Assembly: GCA_024224995.1 (NCBI GenBank)
Contig: JAAENB010000701.1
Coordinates: 1-5,804 of the forward strand
DNA from: a bacterium
Lineage (GTDB): Bacteria > Spirochaetota > UBA4802 > UBA5550
Direction: 5' to 3'
DNA length: 5,804 bases
Shown here: piece after piece, positions 1 through 4,503 of the stretch
Layout of the letters: the number at the start of each line of letters is the position of its first letter
How positions within the stretch are numbered: position 1 is the first letter of the stretch
Notes under the pieces: model-generated
Databases searched by the model: none
The model's input: the letters and a program-made list of their open reading frames with translations, nothing else
Told to the model about the DNA's origin: nothing
Made by a program: the position numbers and the translations under genes

Positions 1-95
1 CGCGTTGCTCAAACAGTCCTCACAACCCAAAGAGCCCATACTACTTCCAGGCCAGATGCAGCTCGCAATACTATTTTGTTTCTGACGTATTTTTT

Positions 96-111
96 CCCCG
101 CCGGGGCGGGG
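96..111. repeat. GC-rich hairpin
   Basis: CCCCGC (96-101) pairs with GCGGGG (106-111) around a four-base loop. A run of six T lies directly upstream on the plus strand (90-95). The T-run is on the wrong side for a plus-strand intrinsic terminator, and on the minus strand it reads as A after the hairpin, so neither orientation makes a classical terminator. It is more likely part of a palindromic intergenic repeat. Confidence 0.5.
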
Positions 112-166
112 TCCGCTGCTCTTAAGAGACTAAATTGTGTTTTTGAACGGGTCCAAAACCGATCCC

Positions 167-187
167 CTCCCCCTTCTCAAGGGGGAG
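167..187. repeat. REP-like palindrome, 9-bp stem
   Basis: CTCCCCCTT (167-175) is the exact complement of AAGGGGGAG (179-187) with a three-base loop CTC. Short C-run/G-run hairpins of this type recur as dispersed intergenic repeats in many bacterial genomes and are a frequent source of spurious translations reading SPPPSQGGE. No T-tract follows on either strand, so a terminator role is not supported. The copy number in this genome cannot be judged from one window. Confidence 0.5.
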
Positions 188-223
188 AACGACCATGCTT
201 TTACACTACAATAACGCGGAGTG

Positions 224-1519
224 TTATTCGGTAATTTTATTAAAAAGTCCTTTTGCGGTATCTTTGAGCCCTTTCGCGGTATCTTTAAGGTCTTCTCCGG
301 AAGGGGTTTTGCTTTTCCCTGTTTGAAGGGTGTCTGTTGCGTTGTAAAAAGAGCGGATCTTTTTAAAGACCGCTGTTTCTTCAACAGCTTTCAAGAGCCC
401 TGCCTGTTCAGCGCACTGGAATGATACCTTAAAGACCATTTTAGCCATGGCGACTTTTCGGAAAATGCCCAATTTTGCCTTTGAAGATGATTCACAATAT
501 TCTTTAACCGATGCGATTTGTTCTCCCAGCGATTTTCCCTGGTCTTCATTTTCACTTAATGTATCTAATCGAGCCATTGCTTTTTTGCTGCCCTCTTCGC
601 CCTGCCCGCATTCCAGGTAGGCCCTGAGCAGTTCGGTTTCAGGAGAGACAAGGCCGGCATTTTCAACAACATCTAAAAAACGTCCGAGAGACTCATTTCC
701 TTTTTTATCTTCGCCCCGCTTAAAATAACAGAGGCTCACGGACCCGTGGGAAATTCCTTCGAATAAGGCCGTAAGGTATTTGAGCTCTTCAGGAGTAAGG
801 GTTACTCCTCCGGCCGACAGTACATCAAAAATTGCAGTGAAATCTTTTTTATTATCGGGAGCAGCAAAAACTATTTCCGTTTCTTTTGCGGCATAATCAC
901 AAAGCTCATTCGTGGCAAATACATATGACTTAAGCGCGTGAAACGGTACGGCATTCTTCTTTTCTTTCAAGGCATCGGGATCGGTTCTATAGGCCTCATA
1001 AAGAATAATCTCCGGAGGTATTGGAAGCGGCACTTTTGGATGAAATTTCAGCAGTGCCAGGTAGAACATTATTCTCGCGTGTTCCTCGTTCGCGTCATAA
1101 CCGGCGCTGGTCTCTTCTCCCAGCAGAATAGGGAGGATGGGTTTGATATTCTTATCATTGCCCGACCGGATCAGCTCGGCGCCTGTTTTTTTAAGCTTTA
1201 ACAGGTGAGTAGCCGATTTCAGGAGCTCAAGTTTTGAAAGCCCTTCTCCCGACTCTTCTCCCGCGATCATTTTCATAATGGCATCTTTCGCGGCCTTAAG
1301 ATCCGCGTCACTTCCCGCGTCGGCAATTGCCGCTTTTGCTCCTACGTATAGATGAACTTTAAAATTGTCGACCTTTGCTTTGATCCGTTCATCATCAACC
1401 TGCTTTTTCTTCTTGCAGTTGCCGGATATCAATGCTACCGATACGACTAATACTAAAACAAGAGACAGCTTTTTTAATGGCAGCTCCGTAATAGTTTTCC
1501 AAAAGTCTTTAAATTTCAT
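224..1519 (-). CDS. Putative exported lipoprotein of unknown function, 431 aa
   Basis: I do not recognise this family. The N-terminus has a basic stretch ending in K16-K17, a hydrophobic core (about residues 18-31, rich in L and V), then S32-G33-N34-C35 followed by four lysines. This looks like a type II signal peptide with Cys35 as the lipidated residue. Asn at -1 is not canonical, but relaxed lipoboxes are known in spirochaetes. If it is not cleaved, the segment would act as a membrane anchor. The mature part is rich in A, L, K and E and appears mostly helical, with TPR-like stretches but no motif I can name. Five further cysteines are present. The C-terminus carries a duplicated heptapeptide KDTAKGL (412-418, 419-425). 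The start at 1519 is chosen over an in-frame upstream ATG at 1561 because AGGAGGAG lies five bases before it and because the signal peptide begins there. The gene is divergent from the crotonase gene. Confidence 0.8.
   Translation of the reverse strand: MKFKDFWKTITELPLKKLSLVLVLVVSVALISGNCKKKKQVDDERIKAKVDNFKVHLYVGAKAAIADAGSDADLKAAKDAIMKMIAGEESGEGLSKLELLKSATHLLKLKKTGAELIRSGNDKNIKPILPILLGEETSAGYDANEEHARIMFYLALLKFHPKVPLPIPPEIILYEAYRTDPDALKEKKNAVPFHALKSYVFATNELCDYAAKETEIVFAAPDNKKDFTAIFDVLSAGGVTLTPEELKYLTALFEGISHGSVSLCYFKRGEDKKGNESLGRFLDVVENAGLVSPETELLRAYLECGQGEEGSKKAMARLDTLSENEDQGKSLGEQIASVKEYCESSSKAKLGIFRKVAMAKMVFKVSFQCAEQAGLLKAVEETAVFKKIRSFYNATDTLQTGKSKTPSGEDLKDTAKGLKDTAKGLFNKITE
250..291 (-). 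repeat. 21-bp tandem duplication inside the lipoprotein gene
   Basis: Bases 250-270 and 271-291 are adjacent copies matching at 17 of 21 positions. They encode two identical KDTAKGL heptapeptides (residues 412-425) just before the C-terminus. The differences are mostly synonymous, so the duplication is not brand new and the peptide has been kept. The unit is a multiple of three, so gain or loss would stay in frame. Confidence 0.75.
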
Positions 1520-1524
1520 GTATA

Positions 1525-1532
1525 CTCCTCCT
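1525..1532 (-). promoter_or_regulatory. Strong ribosome binding site fixing the lipoprotein start
   Basis: Read on the minus strand this is AGGAGGAG, followed by TATAC and then the ATG at 1519-1517. The strong match and five-base spacing decide the start codon against the in-frame ATG at 1561, which has no comparable site and would add 14 residues in front of the signal peptide. Confidence 0.8.
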
Positions 1533-1552
1533 GGTATTATTTCTGAGTTGAT

Positions 1553-1580
1553 ATAGTACAATACTGTTCAAAAATTTCAA
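1553..1580 (-). promoter_or_regulatory. Candidate promoter of the lipoprotein gene
   Basis: On the minus strand TTGAAA (1580-1575) is followed after 16 bases by TACTAT (1558-1553). This resembles a sigma-70-type -35 and -10 pair, though the -10 matches only partly. Transcription would begin around 1546, leaving a leader of under 30 bases that includes the ribosome binding site. The placement is sensible but the match is modest. Confidence 0.35.
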
Positions 1581-1642
1581 CCCTTTTTCTATTTATCGAT
1601 CCCTTACATTGTTTATTATCGCAAATAATCATAGAATTCTTC

Positions 1643-1669
1643 TGGACATAGAGTTTGAAATAGTATACT
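1643..1669 (+). promoter_or_regulatory. Weak candidate promoter overlapping the palindrome
   Basis: TGGACA (1643-1648) and TATACT (1664-1669) resemble -35 and -10 boxes but the spacer is only 15 bases, short of the usual 16-18. The -10 lies inside the 14-bp palindrome, where a bound repressor would block it. A second candidate nearer the crotonase gene is TGTCAC (1811-1816) with TATAAG (1835-1840), spacer 18 bases. Neither can be preferred from sequence alone. Confidence 0.2.
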
Positions 1670-1672
1670 ATT
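1659..1672. promoter_or_regulatory. Perfect 14-bp palindrome, candidate operator
   Basis: AATAGTATACTATT is its own reverse complement, with half-site AATAGTA. It sits near the middle of the divergent intergenic region and contains TATACT on both strands. A perfect dyad of this size in such a place is typical of a dimeric repressor site. A degenerate relative, ATAGTA then CAA then TACTGTT (1553-1568), overlaps the proposed lipoprotein -10, which would allow control of both directions. The regulator is not encoded in this window. Confidence 0.45.
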
Positions 1673-1804
1673 CTTTTTATGAAACAACATAATTGTGGGA
1701 AAAAAAATTACTATTGCCTGAGCGAAGAAGCTGCTGGGAATAAAGATTGAGTACTAAAACCTCTCTCTTTCTTTATGTTCTTTACTTTTTTTAAATTAAT
1801 TCTT

Positions 1805-1853
1805 TTATACTGTCACACTCCCTACACCGGATGGTATAAGTGTATGAGTATAA
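1805..1853. promoter_or_regulatory. Interrupted inverted repeat upstream of the crotonase gene
   Basis: The left arm TTATACT-gtc-ACACT (1805-1819) is complementary to the right arm AGTGT-atg-AGTATAA (1839-1853) at 12 of 15 positions, the mismatches being the central three. The 19-base interval ends six bases before the AAGGAG ribosome binding site (1859-1864). The arms are centred about three helical turns apart, which suits a protein binding two sites on one face of the DNA. An mRNA hairpin is the alternative if transcription starts upstream of 1805. Confidence 0.35.
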
Positions 1854-1874
1854 TTAATAAGGAGTACACAAATT

Positions 1875-2609
1875 ATGAACTATACAACAGTCATAACAGA
1901 AGTTACACCCGAAAAAGTAGGAATTATAAAATTAAATATGCCCAACAAGCGGAACGCCCTTTCAATCCGGATGAGATATGATATATCAACATGTCTGGAA
2001 GAATGGGAGGATTCGGAAGAGGTGAGTGCCGTTGTTTTTTCCGGTGCGGGAAAAGCATTTTCTGCCGGATTTGATCTTAAGGAATTTGGTGAACCCGGGA
2101 AGTTAAAAGAGATTTACGAGTCATCCGCCAAATACCACAGAGCTGTATGGAATTTCTCAAAACCAACAATTGCCGCTATCCATGGCTACGCATTTGGAGG
2201 CGCGTTTGACCTCGCAACACTTTGTGATTTGAGAATTACCGCACAATCAACAACATTTGGTCACCCGGAAATTAAATTTGGCGCGCCGCCACTGTACACC
2301 CCTCTCAGGTGGATCGTTGGCATGGGAATAGCACGAGATCTTTGTTTAACAGGCCGTAAATTTGATGAAAATGAGGCACTGCGTATTGGACTGGTGAGTG
2401 AAATAGTAAATGAAGAAGAACTTGAAAATCGTGCTTTAGAGATAGCAAAAGAAATAATAACAGCACCAATAGAGGCATTACGGATTACAAAAAAATATAT
2501 GGTTGAAAATGCCGGTTTGGGATTTGAGGAATCATTTGTAAACGAACATGATAAACCGTTTGAGACTTCAATTATAAAACAGGAAGAATTTTTAAAACTT
2601 AAAAAATAA
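1875..2609 (+). CDS. Enoyl-CoA hydratase/isomerase family protein (crotonase fold)
   Basis: This 244-residue protein belongs to the crotonase superfamily, which acts on acyl-CoA thioesters in fatty-acid or aromatic-acid degradation, probably in the cytoplasm. Visible marks are the CoA-binding N-terminal stretch with N-K-R-N-A-L (24-29), the oxyanion-hole segment K-A-F-S-A-G-F-D-L (60-68), the family signature H103-G-Y-A-F-G-G-A-F-D-L, and G-H-P-E-I (129-133). By comparison with rat mitochondrial enoyl-CoA hydratase, Gly109 fits Gly141 and Glu132 fits Glu164, but Asp112 replaces Glu144. Hydration of an enoyl-CoA is therefore not assured, and an isomerase, dienoyl-CoA hydratase or other crotonase reaction is equally possible. 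It is slightly shorter than the usual 255-265 residues, at the C-terminus. AAGGAG (1859-1864) sits ten bases before the ATG. By eye its codons are more AT-rich than those of the downstream genes. No other acyl-CoA gene is nearby. Confidence 0.92.
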   Translation: MNYTTVITEVTPEKVGIIKLNMPNKRNALSIRMRYDISTCLEEWEDSEEVSAVVFSGAGKAFSAGFDLKEFGEPGKLKEIYESSAKYHRAVWNFSKPTIAAIHGYAFGGAFDLATLCDLRITAQSTTFGHPEIKFGAPPLYTPLRWIVGMGIARDLCLTGRKFDENEALRIGLVSEIVNEEELENRALEIAKEIITAPIEALRITKKYMVENAGLGFEESFVNEHDKPFETSIIKQEEFLKLKK

Positions 2610-2634
2610 ATAGAATGTAACATTTTTTGTCCGG

Positions 2635-2673
2635 TTTGTGATGATACACAATACATTCGTTTACCATCACAAA
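2635..2673. promoter_or_regulatory. 9-bp perfect inverted repeat between crotonase and ybiT
   Basis: TTTGTGATG (2635-2643) and CATCACAAA (2665-2673) are exact complements separated by 21 bases, 25 bases after the crotonase stop codon. A T-run (2681-2685) follows only after seven unrelated bases, and the loop is long, so it is a poor intrinsic terminator. It may be a two-half-site operator for ybiT, with half-sites centred 30 bases apart, or an mRNA 3' stem. Confidence 0.35.
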
Positions 2674-2772
2674 TCAAGCATTTTTGAAAAAAATAGAATT
2701 TTTGATAGACAAATATCACCCTCCTGCATTACTGCCATAACACAAATTATCTATTTCCAGGGAAAATAAACT

Positions 2773-4407
2773 ATGCTACACGCAAATAACATAACGCTGG
2801 CTTTTGGCAAGCAGCCGCTCTTTAAAGAAGCAAACATCAAATTCCGGCCGGGAAACTGCTATGGTCTCATTGGCGCGAATGGGTCAGGAAAATCAACGTT
2901 CCTCAAAGTACTCTCAGGAGAACTTGAGCCCAACGAGGGAACGGTTCTTAAAGAGCCAAATGAACGGATAGCCATACTTCGCCAGGATCACTTTGCCTTT
3001 GATGACTACCTCGTCCTTGACACCGTTATCATGGGTCACATGGAAATGTACACCACACTGAAAGAACGAAACGAGATCTATTCAAAAGAGGATTTCTCCG
3101 ATGAAGACGGTATTCGAGCTTCGGAGCTGGAAGAAATGGTAGAGGAGATGAACGGCTATGAAGCGGAAACCGATGCCGCGAAACTCTTATCGGGTTTGGG
3201 CATTAAAGAAGAGCTTCATGAAAAAAAGATGAAGGATCTTGAAGGCGGCGAAAAGGTCAAAGTTCTTCTTGCCCAGGCGATTTTTGGCAACCCCGATATT
3301 TTGCTTCTTGATGAACCCACAAACCACCTTGACATTGAATCCATAAACTGGCTTGAGGATTTCCTTTATAACTTTAACAATACCGTTATTGTTGTAAGCC
3401 ACGACCGTCACTTTCTCAACAAGGTCTGCACGCATATTGCTGATATCGACTTTGGAAAAATTGAGGTCTATGTTGGCAACTATTCATTCTGGCAGCAGGT
3501 TAGTGAAATTGCCGTAAAGCAGAAGACCGATGAAAACAAAAAGATAGAAGATAAACGCGCGGAACTGAAACAATTTATTGAACGGTTCAGCTCTAATGCC
3601 TCAAAAGCCAGGCAGGCAACTTCGCGTAAAAAACTTCTTGAGAAGCTCACGATCAATGACATAAAGGTTTCCTCACGAAAATATCCGTTTATTGAATTCA
3701 AACCCGGCAGGGAGAGCGGCAAATCTATTCTTGAGATAGAGAACTTAAGCAAAACAATTGATGGAGAAGTTATCCTTAAAGATTTCAGCCTCCTGGTGGG
3801 TAAAAAAGATAAGATTGTCTTTTTATCGCACAGCCACGTGGTGCAGACGACTCTTTTTGATATATTATCGGGCAAGATAGAAGCGGATTCGGGATCATAC
3901 AAATGGGGAGAAACCATAAGCAGGTCATACTTTACCAAAGACAGCAGTTCTTTTTTTGAAGATGACATGAGCGTATTAAAATGGATCGGCCAGTTTACGG
4001 AGAGCACAGATGAGTCATACGCGAGAGGTTTTCTCGGCCGTATGCTCTTTACCGGTGAAGACTCACTCAAAAGTGTCAGGGTTCTCTCGGGTGGAGAAAA
4101 AGCCCGGTGCATGTTTTCCCGCATGATGCTTTCGGGCGCCAACGCGCTTATGTTTGATGAGCCTACAAACCACCTGGATCTTGAAGCAATTACCTCGCTG
4201 AATAAAAGTCTTATTAAATACCCGGAGGTGATTCTTTTTTCATCTCACGATCATGAATTTATTAATACTGTGGCAACCAGGATTGTAGAAATAACCCCCA
4301 CCGGCGTTATTGACAGAACAACGTCCTTTGATGATTACATTAACAGTGAGGACATTCAACGGATTAGAGACGAACACTATCACGGACACTACAGCATGGT
4401 GCTGTAA
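2773..4407 (+). CDS. ybiT: ABC-F family ATPase, YbiT type, with degenerate second Walker A
   Basis: This 544-residue protein has two fused ABC ATPase domains and no membrane segment, the layout of ABC-F ribosome-associated translation factors. It follows E. coli YbiT closely in phrases such as Y-G-L-I-G-A-N-G-S-G-K-S-T, V-L-D-T-V-I-M-G-H and S-H-D-R-H-F-L-N. Domain 1 has Walker A (34-41, Lys40), Q-loop Gln71, an arm-like insertion (about 85-130), signature L-E-G-G-E (156-160), Walker B Asp180-Glu181 and His210. The basic linker thought to approach tRNA in this family spans about 232-315. Domain 2 keeps signature L-S-G-G-E (438-442), Walker B Asp462-Glu463 and His492, but its Walker A reads S-H-S-H-V-V-Q-T-T (352-360) and its Q-loop Gln is Lys389. 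In the head-to-tail arrangement, site I (Lys40 with signature 2) is intact and site II is not. AGGGA (2759-2763) precedes the ATG by nine bases. The exact cellular role is not known from sequence. Confidence 0.95.
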   Translation: MLHANNITLAFGKQPLFKEANIKFRPGNCYGLIGANGSGKSTFLKVLSGELEPNEGTVLKEPNERIAILRQDHFAFDDYLVLDTVIMGHMEMYTTLKERNEIYSKEDFSDEDGIRASELEEMVEEMNGYEAETDAAKLLSGLGIKEELHEKKMKDLEGGEKVKVLLAQAIFGNPDILLLDEPTNHLDIESINWLEDFLYNFNNTVIVVSHDRHFLNKVCTHIADIDFGKIEVYVGNYSFWQQVSEIAVKQKTDENKKIEDKRAELKQFIERFSSNASKARQATSRKKLLEKLTINDIKVSSRKYPFIEFKPGRESGKSILEIENLSKTIDGEVILKDFSLLVGKKDKIVFLSHSHVVQTTLFDILSGKIEADSGSYKWGETISRSYFTKDSSSFFEDDMSVLKWIGQFTESTDESYARGFLGRMLFTGEDSLKSVRVLSGGEKARCMFSRMMLSGANALMFDEPTNHLDLEAITSLNKSLIKYPEVILFSSHDHEFINTVATRIVEITPTGVIDRTTSFDDYINSEDIQRIRDEHYHGHYSMVL

Positions 4408-4412
4408 ATATG

Positions 4413-4440
4413 TTCGAGGTTCAAGGTTCAAGGTTCGAGG
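4413..4440. repeat. Tandem heptamer repeat, four units
   Basis: Four consecutive 7-bp units read TTCGAGG, TTCAAGG, TTCAAGG, TTCGAGG, starting five bases after the ybiT stop codon and ending in a run of six T. The outer units share G and the inner ones A at position four. Short heptamer arrays of this type are known as intergenic repeats in several bacterial groups. The array is not self-complementary, so it does not form a hairpin. Unit number may vary between strains. Confidence 0.8.
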
Positions 4441-4446
4441 TTTTTT

Positions 4447-4463
4447 GCCGCAGGGCGGTTTTT
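4447..4463 (+). terminator. Possible small intrinsic terminator after ybiT
   Basis: CCGC (4448-4451) pairs with GCGG (4455-4458) around loop AGG, and five T follow (4459-4463). The stem is short, with at most one extra G-T pair, so termination is probably partial at best. If it works it would separate ybiT from the SDR-like gene. Confidence 0.35.
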
Positions 4464-4503
4464 GAAAAGTTGTTATGAACTAAAACGCGGGACACAAGAA
4501 AAA

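Larger units (their letters stand above)
1..223. other. Non-coding left edge with dispersed-repeat-like palindromes
   Basis: No gene is supported here. One plus-strand frame is open from base 1 to a stop at 229-231, but it has no start in the window and much of it is translated from palindromes, giving low-complexity text such as SPPPSQGGE. What the stretch does hold is a GC-rich hairpin (96-111), a 10-bp perfect palindrome CTCTTAAGAG (119-128) and a 9-bp-stem hairpin (167-187). A tight cluster of palindromes downstream of a gene end fits a dispersed intergenic repeat. No convincing T-tailed terminator for the minus-strand gene ending at 224 is visible; a weak AATAAC/GTTATT dyad (210-215 with 223-228) overlaps its stop codon. 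Confidence 0.5.
1520..1874. other. Divergent intergenic region
   Basis: This 355-base AT-rich stretch separates the minus-strand lipoprotein gene from the plus-strand crotonase gene and must hold the start signals of both. It contains the lipoprotein ribosome binding site and candidate promoter at its left, a perfect 14-bp palindrome in the middle (1659-1672), and an interrupted inverted repeat (1805-1853) before the crotonase ribosome binding site AAGGAG (1859-1864). I see no RNA gene. A 23-codon frame (1679-1750) is present but lacks a ribosome binding site and is not called. Confidence 0.6.

Noticed and set aside
90..111. Intrinsic terminator from the GC hairpin and T-run
   Set aside because: The T-run precedes the hairpin on the plus strand and becomes an A-run on the minus strand, so it is in the wrong position for both.
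1..231. Open plus-strand frame running in from the left edge (76 codons)
   Set aside because: It has no start in the window, runs through three palindromes, and gives low-complexity text typical of translated repeat hairpins.
130..384. 84-codon minus-strand frame
   Set aside because: It overlaps the lipoprotein 3' end in another frame and continues through the repeat palindrome; no ribosome binding site.
1775..1981. 68-codon plus-strand frame overlapping the crotonase start
   Set aside because: Its second half overlaps the crotonase gene in another frame, it has no family signature, and the crotonase ATG has the good AAGGAG site.
2261..2719. 152-codon minus-strand frame
   Set aside because: Antisense to the crotonase gene, low-complexity serine-rich translation, no support.
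3826..3852. Frameshift explaining the lost Walker A of domain 2
   Set aside because: Flanking residues on both sides align to YbiT in the same frame with no length change, so substitutions rather than a local shift are more likely.
3480..4142. 220-codon minus-strand frame
   Set aside because: It lies wholly inside the ABC-F gene, whose own translation is clearly a conserved protein; this is an antisense shadow.
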